Origin: Herbaspirillum sp. SJZ107
GTDB lineage: Bacteria; Pseudomonadota; Gammaproteobacteria; Burkholderiales; Burkholderiaceae_D
DNA length: 64,000 nt
Reading direction: 5' to 3'
Assembly: GCF_006715485.1 (NCBI RefSeq)
Contig: NZ_VFNH01000001.1
Coordinates: 62,001 to 126,000, forward strand
Numbering within the stretch: position 1 is the first letter of the stretch; each line of letters starts with the position of its first letter. The notes beneath the pieces were generated by a model, which ran no database searches, was not told the DNA's origin, and worked only from the letters and a program-made list of their open reading frames with translations. Positions 17,672 to 25,997 of the stretch are shown here, piece after piece. The position numbers and the translations under genes are program-made.

Positions 17672-18348
17672 TCTTCACCTTTCGTATCGGCGGCGGTCAA
17701 GCCCTCGCGCACCTGCTCCATGCAGGCGGCCAGGCGGTTCTGGCAGCCGGCATCGACTTCGTGGTCGCCGGCGCGCACGCGGCACTCGCCCGGCACCAGG
17801 CTCGGATCAGCCATCAGGTTCCATTTCTTGGCGCGCTTCGGATCGAGTTCCTGGATGCGCTTGAGTTCTTCCGGATTGAGCAGCACCTCGACCTCGTCGC
17901 GGGTCGGCGGCATGCCGGCCAGCGCCTCGTCGACCAGCGCCAGCATCTGCACCGGCTGCAGCGCCAGTTCGGCGCGGATCACCTGGCGCGCGATCTTGCC
18001 GACCAGGTCCACCACTTCGTTGCGCTGGGCATTGCGGTATTCGGTCTTCAGCTTCTTCAGGCCGCGCAGCATGGCGTCGACCGGCTTGAGCGCGGCTTCG
18101 ATTTCCGCCAGCGCCTGCTGGCGGCCTTCCTCGTAGCCGCGCGCCAGGCCTTCGGCGTGGCCCGACTCCAGGCCCTCGGTGCGGCCCTGTTCGAGGCCGA
18201 CATCGTAGCCGTCGCGCTGGCCCTGGCGGAAGCCGTCGGCGACCGCGCCCTGCCAGTCCTCGCCCGCATTGGACGAGGATGCCGTGGCGCCGCTCGCAGC
18301 GATGTACTGCGACAGCGGCGGGAAGTGATAAGGCCGGAACTGCTTCAT
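17668..18348 (-). CDS. fliH: Flagellar assembly protein FliH
   Basis: 226 aa. N-terminal region with Gly-rich heptads (QGQRDGYDVGLEQGRTEGLE, then GLARGYEEGR), the GxxxG-type repeat seen in FliH, followed by a FliH/YscL-type C-terminal domain (VVDLVGKIARQVIRAELALQ, LLNPEELKRIQELDP). Negative regulator and stator of FliI. Overlaps fliG and fliI by 4 nt. Confidence 0.9.
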   Translation of the reverse strand: MKQFRPYHFPPLSQYIAASGATASSSNAGEDWQGAVADGFRQGQRDGYDVGLEQGRTEGLESGHAEGLARGYEEGRQQALAEIEAALKPVDAMLRGLKKLKTEYRNAQRNEVVDLVGKIARQVIRAELALQPVQMLALVDEALAGMPPTRDEVEVLLNPEELKRIQELDPKRAKKWNLMADPSLVPGECRVRAGDHEVDAGCQNRLAACMEQVREGLTAADTKGEE

Positions 18349-19343
18349 TCCGCGGTCGCCTCGGCAAACAGCTGCACTTCGATCTCACCGTTGTCGACCA
18401 GCTCCTTGACCGACGCCATGATCTCGCGGCGGGTCTGCTCGATGCGCGACATCGGCACCGGGCCGGAACGGCGCATCAGGTCCTCGAAGCTCTGGGCCTG
18501 GCGCTTCGGCATCGCGCCCAGCAGGGCGTCGCGCAGGGCCGGCTCGGCACCCTTGAGTGCGATCGCCCACTGCTCCAGCGGGATCTCGTCGAGCAGGCGC
18601 GAGATGGTCTGCTCGGTCTGTTTCGACAGGATGAAGAAGTCGTACATCGACATCTCGATCTTCGAGACCACCTCCGGATCGTGGGCGCGCAGCAGCTCGA
18701 CCATCGTGCCGCGGTTGGTCGGCAGGCGGTTCAGGATCTCGGCGGCCTGGCGCACGCCTTCGACCGTCGAGCTCTGGGTGTCGAGCGCGGACAGGCAACG
18801 CTGCACCAGCTCTTCCAGCTCGGCCAGCAGGTCGCGGTCGATCTCTTCCAGGCGTGCCAGGTTCAGCAGCACCAGCTCGCGGCCTTCTTCCGGCAGTGCG
18901 TCGATGATCTGGCCGGCCAGCGCAGCCGGCAGGAAGGCCAGGAACACGGCCTGCATCTGCACGTGCTCGTTGGCGATGTATTCGGCCAGCCACTTGGGCG
19001 AGGCGTACTGCAGGCGCGCCATCATCGGGCGGATGGCGTCGCCATAGATCGTGTTCAGGACCGAGTTGGCGATCTCGCTGCCCAGCGCCAGGTCGAGCGA
19101 GCGCTTCAGGTAGCTGCGCGACGCGCCGTGCAGGCCGCTTTGCTGGCGGTAGTCGTCGAAGAACTTCTGCGCCGCGTTCTTGACGGCGTCGACCTTGATG
19201 CCGCTCATCCGCGACATCACCTGGGTCAGCTCGATCAGTTCTTCGCGCTCGAGGCAGCGCAGGACGGCCGCGGCCGGCTCTTCGCCGATCGACAGCAGTA
19301 CGATGGCGGCCTGTTCGACCGGAGTGAGAGCGACTTCCTGCAT
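18345..19343 (-). CDS. fliG: Flagellar motor switch protein FliG
   Basis: 332 aa from ATG 19343 (MQEVALTPVEQAAIVLLSIG), 4 nt after the fliF stop. A start at 19367 would overlap fliF by 20 nt and is possible. Contains the FliG middle-domain EHVQMQAVFLAFLPAALAGQ motif, and the C-terminal charged torque helix region (VVSKIEMSMYDFFILSKQTE, LLGAMPKRQAQSFEDLMRRS). Forms the rotor ring that stators push. Confidence 0.94.
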   Translation of the reverse strand: MQEVALTPVEQAAIVLLSIGEEPAAAVLRCLEREELIELTQVMSRMSGIKVDAVKNAAQKFFDDYRQQSGLHGASRSYLKRSLDLALGSEIANSVLNTIYGDAIRPMMARLQYASPKWLAEYIANEHVQMQAVFLAFLPAALAGQIIDALPEEGRELVLLNLARLEEIDRDLLAELEELVQRCLSALDTQSSTVEGVRQAAEILNRLPTNRGTMVELLRAHDPEVVSKIEMSMYDFFILSKQTEQTISRLLDEIPLEQWAIALKGAEPALRDALLGAMPKRQAQSFEDLMRRSGPVPMSRIEQTRREIMASVKELVDNGEIEVQLFAEATAE

Positions 19344-19347
19344 ATCG

Positions 19348-21063
19348 TTACTGTTCAGTTCCGGCATTTTTCTTCTGCACCCATTGTTTGACCACTTCCG
19401 CGACCCGCTCCGGTTCCTTGCCTGCAAGGACCTTCAAGTGGTCGACCATCACATCCACGGCCGAACCGGCCGGGGGCAAATCATAGTTCTCGAGCAGCGG
19501 CTGGACCGGCAGCGTGCCGCCCAGCTCCGGGGTGGCGGCTGCGGCGCCGGCTCCCGCCGGGGCGGCCAGCGCACCGGCCGCCGCACCGCCGGCCAGGGCC
19601 GGGGTGCCCGCCGCACCCGCCAGTTGCGGGGCAGCGGCGCCTTGCGGCAGCACACGCTGGGTCAGCGCACGCATCAGCGGACGCAGGACCAGGAACCAGC
19701 CCAGGATGGCGCCGATCGCGTACATCGCCCAGCCGGTCATGTCGACCACGTTGTCGCGCTGCTGGTACCACGGCTCGATCGGGGCCGGTGCCGGGAAGCT
19801 CAGGGCGGATACCGCCAGCACGTCGCCGCGCTGGGTGTCGATGCCCAGGCCGCCGCGCAGGATCTTCTCGATGTTGGCGATCTCGGCCGGGGTCCAGCCG
19901 GTCTTCGGCGTGGCTGCCTTGGCGTTGTTCAGCACCACCGCCACCGACAGCTTCTTCAGGCGGCCGCGGGCACGCTTGATCTGGGTGATGGCGCGGTCGT
20001 AGGCGTACTGGCGGGTGGTCGCGTTCTTGCGGTTGCTGCCGTCATCCTGCTTGGGCGCAGCGTTAGGATCGGTGCCTGCTGCCGTTGCGCCGCCTTCCGG
20101 CGCCGCAGCGGCCGGCGGACGGTTCGACAGGGTGCCGGGCACGCCCAGCGCCATGCGGTTCCTGTCCATCTCTTCGCGCATCGCCTCGCTGGTCACCTTC
20201 GGGGCTTCGCCGTACTTCTCCTGGGTTTCCTCGACCTTGTCGTTGTCGACGTCGGCGGTCACGCTGACCTTGAAGTTGTCGGCGCCCAGCACCGGGCCGA
20301 GCAGCTCGTTGACGTTGGTGCGTACCTCGTCCTGGAAGCGCTTGGCGGCGCTGTCCGCCTGGGCGGCGCCGTCGAAGCCCTCGCTCAGGTCGACGCGCGA
20401 GGACAGGTAGTTGCCGTTCTGGTCGACCAGCGACACGCGCGCCGGCGACAGGCTGGCCACGCTGCCCGACACCAGGTTCACGATCGCCGCGATCTGTTCG
20501 TTGGACAGGGTGCGGCCCGGCTTCACCGCCACCACCACCGAAGCCGACGACTTGTCGCCGTCACTGGCGACGAAGGAGGTCGACTTGGCGATCGCCAGGT
20601 GCACGCGTGCCGAGGCGATCGCATCCATGGTGAGGATCGATTGCGACAGCTCACCCTCCAGGCCGCGCCGGAAGCGCACGTCCTGCACGAACTGCGACAC
20701 GCCCAGCGGGTCGTTCTTGTCCATCAGCTCGAGGCCGGCCGGCAGTTGCGCGGTCACGCCTTTGGCGGCCAGCAGCATGCGCACCTTGCCGAGCTGGGAG
20801 GAGGGCACCAGCACCTGGCCGGACTGCGGATGCACGCGGTAGGGCACGTGCTCGGCTTCGAGCACGCCCATCATGTCGGCGGCGGCGACCTTCTCGGTGG
20901 CGCCGAACACCGGCTTGTAGCTCGACTGGTCGTTCCACATGTACAGCATCACCGCGGCGGTCACGCCGAGGGCGAGGACCAGCATCGGGGTCAGGTTCCT
21001 GGAGAACGCGGGCGGGAGCGCGAGGCGCTTGCCGGCGATGGCAGACTTTAATGCAGCGATCAC
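19348..21063 (-). CDS. fliF: Flagellar MS-ring protein FliF
   Basis: 571 aa, usual FliF length. TM segments at about residues 24-44 and 425-447 flank a large periplasmic part with YscJ/FliF motifs (LEVMDKNDPLGVS-like segment, ELSQSILTMDAIASARVHLA, VKPGRTLSNEQIAAIVNLVS). The C-terminal cytoplasmic tail carries the FliG-binding sequence (LKVLAGKEPERVAEVVKQWV). An Ala/Gly/Pro-rich stretch at residues 480-530 is low complexity. Lies 41 nt after fliE. Confidence 0.96.
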   Translation of the reverse strand: MIAALKSAIAGKRLALPPAFSRNLTPMLVLALGVTAAVMLYMWNDQSSYKPVFGATEKVAAADMMGVLEAEHVPYRVHPQSGQVLVPSSQLGKVRMLLAAKGVTAQLPAGLELMDKNDPLGVSQFVQDVRFRRGLEGELSQSILTMDAIASARVHLAIAKSTSFVASDGDKSSASVVVAVKPGRTLSNEQIAAIVNLVSGSVASLSPARVSLVDQNGNYLSSRVDLSEGFDGAAQADSAAKRFQDEVRTNVNELLGPVLGADNFKVSVTADVDNDKVEETQEKYGEAPKVTSEAMREEMDRNRMALGVPGTLSNRPPAAAAPEGGATAAGTDPNAAPKQDDGSNRKNATTRQYAYDRAITQIKRARGRLKKLSVAVVLNNAKAATPKTGWTPAEIANIEKILRGGLGIDTQRGDVLAVSALSFPAPAPIEPWYQQRDNVVDMTGWAMYAIGAILGWFLVLRPLMRALTQRVLPQGAAAPQLAGAAGTPALAGGAAAGALAAPAGAGAAAATPELGGTLPVQPLLENYDLPPAGSAVDVMVDHLKVLAGKEPERVAEVVKQWVQKKNAGTEQ

Positions 21064-21104
21064 GTTTCGATTCCTGGGTGATTAAGCTTGATCAATGAAC
21101 TTGA

Positions 21105-21449
21105 TTAAACTGGCAGCTTGAGCAGCTCGTCGACGGCGCCCATGACTTTATTGCGGACTTGCATCAGCATCGAGAAGGACAGGTTCGCCTGCTGCGACGA
21201 CAGCATGGCACCGACCAGGTCGTCGCTCTTGCCGCTGTCGACCGCGGCCATCTTGTCGCCGGCGACGCGCTGTTCCTGATCGACGCCGGCGATCGCATCC
21301 TTCATGCTCTGCGTGAAGGAGGTGCCGCCATTCGCATTGGCCTGGCCAAGCTGGGCAGCGTCGATCGACGGCGCCACCGCCAGGCGGCTGGCGTCGTTGG
21401 TCAGTGCGGCCAGGTCGGCCTGGATCAGACCGGCAAGTTCAATTCCCAT
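21105..21449 (-). CDS. fliE: MS-ring/rod junction protein FliE
   Basis: 114 aa, typical for FliE. C-terminal signature VGAMLSSQQANLSFSMLMQV followed by RNKVMGAVDELLKLPV. Connects the MS ring to the rod and is the first exported subunit. First gene of the 13.6 kb leftward run that ends at the muramidase frame; divergent from fliM. Confidence 0.93.
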   Translation of the reverse strand: MGIELAGLIQADLAALTNDASRLAVAPSIDAAQLGQANANGGTSFTQSMKDAIAGVDQEQRVAGDKMAAVDSGKSDDLVGAMLSSQQANLSFSMLMQVRNKVMGAVDELLKLPV

Positions 21450-21799
21450 CGTGTTCCCACTCCATGATCAAGTGCTGTGTGTTTGTAGGTGCGCGGTAGA
21501 AATTTGACAGTGTTGCTTAGCGTCACTACCGGTCAAAGTTAATTGCTTTGAAGAAATTGTTAAATCTGCAGGGGCGTGGCAGAAACTGGGTATCCTCTGG
21601 TGTGGAAGAAATATCCACATGTATTTAGGTGACACACAGGCAATTTCGAGAAATCTGCATCGGATGTGAGCATCTTACCGTACGGCAATGGCGAAATCAA
21701 AGCGGATTCGCAAACGACGCGACACAATTTAACAGGTATAATTGTTGCCCAGGGGAATGAAAAGATAGCATTCCCGATTAGTAGATTGTTAATTTTAAA
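21450..21799. promoter_or_regulatory. Divergent fliE/fliM control region
   Basis: 350 bp without a gene and clearly more AT-rich than its flanks. It must hold the promoters of both flagellar runs. A TATAAT hexamer lies at 21737-21742 facing fliM, without a good -35. A perfect 7-bp inverted repeat (GGGAATG 21753-21759, CATTCCC 21769-21775) could form a hairpin in the fliM leader just before a start with no visible Shine-Dalgarno. No regulator gene of the lafK type, found here in some Flag-2 loci, is present. Confidence 0.5.
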
Positions 21800-22663
21800 A
21801 TGCCAATCGTTAACACAGCCAACGCCGAACAGCATGCCGTGCTCGACCCCCGTCTCCTGGGGCGTCCGGTGCATCTGCTGCCCCAGTTTGCAGTCCGTCT
21901 GCAGGATGACCTCGAGGCCCTGATGCAGGGCAGCGCGCGCCGCTACTGGGCCGGCTGGCGCCTGGAAATCGTCGAATTCGGGCGTGCGCCGCAGCTCGAG
22001 AACCTGCGTTGGATGGCCGCAACTGGCCTCCTGGGGACGGTTTCGGTGGCATTTGACCGTGGTTTATTGCTGACACTGTTGGAGCGGCGCTACGGTGGAC
22101 GTGGTGCCGGCGCAACTCAGCAGGGACAGAAAGAGCGTCAGGGCGAGCGCGTGACCGCCACCGAAGACCGTCTCAGCGTCGTACTGACGCAACAGATGAT
22201 CGACGTGTTGTATGGACGCGTCGCTGTCAGTACGGCAATGGAAGTCGCGCCGCAGCCGGTGCCGGCCAATGCTGTTGCTACTGCGACCATGCCGGGGGCG
22301 ACCAATTGGGCCGTGCGGGTCGGGGTGCGCGACGCCGCCGACGTCGCCGGTGAGTTCTGGATTGCGCCCGATCAAGCCTTGATGGCAACTATTCTGGGCA
22401 GCCTGCGCCCGGAGCAGCCGCGCCCGCGCGCTGCGCGTGGTCCCAGCGAGCCGCTGGCGACTAAACTGCAGGTCAAGCTCGACGGCCGCCTGGTGAGCAA
22501 GGAAATCACCCTGGGTGCGCTGTTCGACTTGAAGGTGGGTGACGTCATCCCGGTCAGCATGGGCCGGGCCGACGTGTTGCTCGACGAAGCGCGGCTGTTT
22601 ACCGCCGCGGTCGCCGAGAGCAAGGGAAAGCTGTGTTTAACCTCTTTTGAAGATGCCGAGTAA
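21800..22663 (+). CDS. fliM: FliM-like motor switch protein without CheY-binding N-terminus
   Basis: 287 aa, shorter than usual FliM (about 330). C-terminal SpoA domain from about residue 215 (ATKLQVKLDGRLVSKEITLG, LKVGDVIPVSMGRADVLL) and a divergent middle domain. The protein begins directly with MPIVNTANAEQHAVLDPRLL, and the N-terminal EIDALL-type motif that binds CheY-P is absent. It is the first gene of fliMNPQR-flhBA, 6 nt before fliN. Lateral-type FliM proteins are known to lack CheY docking, so this C ring may not respond to chemotaxis. Confidence 0.83.
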   Translation: MPIVNTANAEQHAVLDPRLLGRPVHLLPQFAVRLQDDLEALMQGSARRYWAGWRLEIVEFGRAPQLENLRWMAATGLLGTVSVAFDRGLLLTLLERRYGGRGAGATQQGQKERQGERVTATEDRLSVVLTQQMIDVLYGRVAVSTAMEVAPQPVPANAVATATMPGATNWAVRVGVRDAADVAGEFWIAPDQALMATILGSLRPEQPRPRAARGPSEPLATKLQVKLDGRLVSKEITLGALFDLKVGDVIPVSMGRADVLLDEARLFTAAVAESKGKLCLTSFEDAE

Positions 22664-22669
22664 CCCAAT

Positions 22670-23014
22670 ATGAACCTGAACGATCAATTCGCCGGCGGCG
22701 ACATCATCATCGACGACCTGGCCGACGACGCCGCTCCGGTGGCCGCCGCTCCTTCGGCACGCCTGCCGCAGATGATGCGCCGCATCCCGGTGACCCTGAC
22801 GCTGGAAGTGGGCTCGGCCCGCATCTCGCTGCAGGAACTGATGGCCATCGGTCCGGCCAGCGTGATCCCGCTCGACGCCCTGGCCGGCGAGCCGCTGGTG
22901 ATCAAAGTGAACGGCGCCGCCATCGGCCGCGCCGAAGTGGTGGTCGCAGGCGAGCAGTACGGCCTGAAGGTCATCGACCTCGACGGCCTCAACCTGGACC
23001 TGATCGCACCATGA
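22670..23014 (+). CDS. fliN: Flagellar motor switch protein FliN
   Basis: 114 aa. Acidic N-terminus (DIIIDDLADDAAP) followed by the SpoA/FliN domain: RRIPVTLTLEVGSARISLQE, IPLDALAGEPLVIKVNG, AEVVVAGEQYGLKV. Forms the bottom of the C ring with FliM and docks FliH-FliI. Overlaps fliP by 4 nt (ATGA). Confidence 0.93.
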   Translation: MNLNDQFAGGDIIIDDLADDAAPVAAAPSARLPQMMRRIPVTLTLEVGSARISLQELMAIGPASVIPLDALAGEPLVIKVNGAAIGRAEVVVAGEQYGLKVIDLDGLNLDLIAP

Positions 23015-23787
23015 CGTTCAAGCAGGGCGGCGCCGGTTTGCGCCGCTGGACGCCGGCCATCGCCGGCGTTTTCCTATTTGCCGCCGCTACCAGTGTCTGG
23101 GCCGCCCCGGCCGGACAGGACGTCCTGCCCGGCATCATCCCCGGTTCCACCAGCGGCCTGACGGTCAAGTCGCAGATCCTGGTCCTGATGACCATCCTCG
23201 GGCTGCTGCCCGTGATGGTCATGATGATGACCAGCTTCACCCGCTTCGTGATCGTGCTGTCGCTGCTGCGCCAGGCCCTCGGCCTGCAGCAGGGCCTGCC
23301 CAACCGGATCATCACCGGGGTGGCGCTGATCCTGACCCTGCTGGTGATGCGTCCGGTCGGGATGCAGGTCTGGAACGAAGCCTTCCTGCCCTACGACCAG
23401 GACAAGATCTCGCTGGAGACGGCCCTCAAGACGGCCGAGGTGCCGCTGTCGCGCTTCATGCTGGCCCAGACCAGCAAGACCGCGCTCAACCAGATCGCGC
23501 ACCTGGCCGGCGAACCGGCGGACATGCAGCCGATGCAGCGCGCCTTCACGGTCAAGATGGCGGCCTTCGTGCTGTCCGAACTGAAGAGCGCGTTCCAGAT
23601 CGGCTGCATGCTGTTCATTCCGTTCCTGATCATCGACCTGGTGGTGTCGTCGGTGCTGATGGCGATGGGCATGATGATGCTGTCACCGCTGGTGATCTCG
23701 CTGCCGTTCAAGCTGCTGCTGTTCGTGCTGGTCGACGGCTGGACCCTGACCGTCAACACGCTGGTCGGCAGCATTCACGGGTGGTAA
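23011..23787 (+). CDS. fliP: Flagellar export gate protein FliP
   Basis: 258 aa with a cleavable signal peptide (residues 1-32) and four membrane segments. Conserved FliP blocks: MTSFTRFVIVLSLLRQALGL, NRIITGVALILTL, AAFVLSELKSAFQIGCMLFI, SVLMAMGMMMLSPLVISLPF. Core of the FliPQR export gate. No fliO precedes it; fliN overlaps its start directly, as in lateral-type clusters. Confidence 0.96.
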   Translation: MTFKQGGAGLRRWTPAIAGVFLFAAATSVWAAPAGQDVLPGIIPGSTSGLTVKSQILVLMTILGLLPVMVMMMTSFTRFVIVLSLLRQALGLQQGLPNRIITGVALILTLLVMRPVGMQVWNEAFLPYDQDKISLETALKTAEVPLSRFMLAQTSKTALNQIAHLAGEPADMQPMQRAFTVKMAAFVLSELKSAFQIGCMLFIPFLIIDLVVSSVLMAMGMMMLSPLVISLPFKLLLFVLVDGWTLTVNTLVGSIHGW

Positions 23788-23790
23788 GCC

Positions 23791-24060
23791 ATGACACCTG
23801 ATATCGCAGTCGACATCGTGGTCGAGGCCCTGCAGCTGGTGATGCTGCTGGTGATGGTGCTGGTGGTGCCCGGCCTGATCGCCGGCGTCATCGTCGCGCT
23901 GTTCCAGGCCGCGACCCAGATCAACGAACAAACCCTGAGCTTCCTGCCGCGCCTGCTGGTGACGCTGGTGGCGCTGGTCCTGGCCGGCCACTGGATGACG
24001 GGCAAGCTGATGGATTATTGCGTGTCCGTGTTCCAGCGCGCGGCCCAGCTGGTGGGCTGA
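23791..24060 (+). CDS. fliQ: Flagellar export gate protein FliQ
   Basis: 89 aa, standard length, two transmembrane helices with the conserved charged turn (LIAGVIVALFQAATQINEQT, then LSFLPRLLVT). Lies 3 nt after fliP and 12 nt before fliR. Export gate component. Confidence 0.95.
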   Translation: MTPDIAVDIVVEALQLVMLLVMVLVVPGLIAGVIVALFQAATQINEQTLSFLPRLLVTLVALVLAGHWMTGKLMDYCVSVFQRAAQLVG

Positions 24061-24072
24061 GTGGGTACCTAG

Positions 24073-24861
24073 ATGCTGGAAGTCGCAAACCTGCTGTTGC
24101 CGACCCTGATGGCGCTGTGGTGGCCGTTCTGCCGCATCATGGCGATGCTGTCGACCGCCCCTGTCATCGGCGAAGGCATGGTGCCGATCCCGGTGCGCGT
24201 GCTGCTGTCGGTGGTGCTGGCGTTCCTGATGCTGCCGATTACCAAGGTGGCGGCGATGCCGGATCCGTTCTCGCTGGCCGGCGTGGTCACGATGATCGAG
24301 CAGGCCGTGATCGGTGGCGTGATCGGGCTGGCGCTGCAGCTGACGATGGCGGTGGTGAGCATGCTGGGCTTCCTGGCATCGAGCCAGATCGGCTTTTCGA
24401 TGGCGCAGATGAACGACCCGGTCAACGGCCAGCAGTCGGACGTGGTGTCCGCGCTGCTCGGACTGGTGTCGATGCTGGTGTTCTTCGCGATCGACGGCCA
24501 CCTGGTGCTGGCCGGCGTGATGGGCCAGAGCTTCCGCGCCTGGCCGGTGGGTGGTGGCTTCGGCCCCATGCTGCTGGAGACGGTGGCGCTGAACGTCGGC
24601 TGGGTGTTCTCGGCCGCGGTCCTGCTGGCGCTGCCGATCGTGTTTTCGACGCTGGTGGTGCAGATCGGTTTCGGTTTCCTGAACCGGGTGGCGCCGTCGC
24701 TGAACCTGTTCTCGCTCGGCTTTTCGCTGGTGACGCTGTTCGGCCTGATGATGCTGGTGCAGGTGGTGCGCTTCGTGCCCGAACACTACGTGCAGATGAC
24801 CAACCAGGTGCTGGAGATGCTCCAGCAGCAAATGACGATGGCCCATGGCGGACGCATATGA
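24073..24861 (+). CDS. fliR: Flagellar export gate protein FliR
   Basis: 262 aa, polytopic. FliR features: GEGMVPIPVRVLLSVVLAFL, EQAVIGGVIGLALQLTMAVV, GFLASSQIGFSMAQMNDPVN, LNRVAPSLNLFSLGFSLVTL. Completes the FliPQR gate; overlaps flhB by 4 nt. Confidence 0.95.
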   Translation: MLEVANLLLPTLMALWWPFCRIMAMLSTAPVIGEGMVPIPVRVLLSVVLAFLMLPITKVAAMPDPFSLAGVVTMIEQAVIGGVIGLALQLTMAVVSMLGFLASSQIGFSMAQMNDPVNGQQSDVVSALLGLVSMLVFFAIDGHLVLAGVMGQSFRAWPVGGGFGPMLLETVALNVGWVFSAAVLLALPIVFSTLVVQIGFGFLNRVAPSLNLFSLGFSLVTLFGLMMLVQVVRFVPEHYVQMTNQVLEMLQQQMTMAHGGRI

Positions 24862-25997
24862 GTGAAAGCAGCGGCGGCGACAAGACAGAAAAGGCCTCAG
24901 CCCAAAAGCTGAAAAAGGCGCGCGAGCAGGGGCAGGTGGTCCGTTCCAAGGACCTGGCCACGGCGGTCGGCATCCTGGCCAGCCTGAAGCTGTTCGTGTT
25001 CCTGCTGCCGGATTACCTGGAATCGTTCCGCGCGCTGTTCCGGCTGGTCTACGTGCCGCTGGGCGCCGCGGGCTCGATCGAGAACGCGCTGTCGGTGGTA
25101 TGGGGCAGCGCTGCGGCGCTGCTGGTCAAGATGGTGCTGCCGCTGCTGGGCGTGCCGCTGGCGATCGTGGTGTCGAGCATGGTGCCGGGCGGCTTCGTGG
25201 TCTCGGGCAGCAACCTGATGCCGCGCTTCGACCGCTTCTCGCCGGTGAAGAACCTGGGCCAGCTGGCATCCGGCAAGCACTGGACCACCTTCGCCGGCTC
25301 GGTGGCGAAGGCGGCCCTGCTGGCGACGGTGCTGGTGCACGTGGTGCGCTCGGCCGGCAGCGCCTGGGTCGAGCTGCAGCGCATGCCGCTGACCGACGCG
25401 CTGCTGCACGGCGCCGGCATGATGTTCGACGGCCTGATGTCGCTGGTCGCGGTGTTCCTGATCTTCGCCGTGCTCGACGTGCCGCTGCAGGCCTTCCTGT
25501 TCGCGCGCGGCCAGCGCATGAGCAAGCAGGAAGTGAAGGAAGAGTACAAGAGTTCCGAGGGCAAGCCCGAGGTCAAAGGGCGCATTCGTCAGCTGCAGCA
25601 ACAGCTGGCGCGGCGCAGCGTGAACAAGACCGTGCCGACGGCCGACGTGGTGATCGTCAACCCCGAGCACTACGCGGTGGCGCTGAAGTACGATACCGAC
25701 CGCGCCGAAGCGCCGTTCGTGGTGGCCAAGGGCGTCGACGAGATGGCCCTGTACATCCGTGCGGTGGCGGCCAAGCACAAGATCGAAACGGTCTCGCTGC
25801 CGCCGCTGGCGCGCGCCATCTACAACACCAGCCAGGTGCAGCAGCAGATTCCCGCCCAGTTGTACCAGGCGGTGTCGCAGGTGCTGAACTATGTGCTGCA
25901 ATTGAATGCTTTCCGTGCAGGCCGGCGCCAGGCGCCCCCACGGTTCCCCAATGAAGTGGCCGTGCCGGCCCATTTGAGTGAGGTATCCGCTAAATGA
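24858..25997 (+). CDS. flhB: Export switch protein FlhB with NPEH instead of NPTH
   Basis: 379 aa. N-terminal cytoplasmic basic segment (TEKASAQKLKKAREQGQVVR), four membrane helices and the C-terminal cytoplasmic switch domain. The family's autocleavage site NPTH is here N268-P269-E270-H271 (25659-25670) in ADVVIVNPEHYAVALKYD. Cleavage occurs between Asn and Pro, so it may still work, but Thr is nearly invariant in well-studied FlhB. The last 20 residues are a Pro/Arg-rich tail. Overlaps fliR and flhA by 4 nt each. Confidence 0.95.
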   Translation: MSESSGGDKTEKASAQKLKKAREQGQVVRSKDLATAVGILASLKLFVFLLPDYLESFRALFRLVYVPLGAAGSIENALSVVWGSAAALLVKMVLPLLGVPLAIVVSSMVPGGFVVSGSNLMPRFDRFSPVKNLGQLASGKHWTTFAGSVAKAALLATVLVHVVRSAGSAWVELQRMPLTDALLHGAGMMFDGLMSLVAVFLIFAVLDVPLQAFLFARGQRMSKQEVKEEYKSSEGKPEVKGRIRQLQQQLARRSVNKTVPTADVVIVNPEHYAVALKYDTDRAEAPFVVAKGVDEMALYIRAVAAKHKIETVSLPPLARAIYNTSQVQQQIPAQLYQAVSQVLNYVLQLNAFRAGRRQAPPRFPNEVAVPAHLSEVSAK

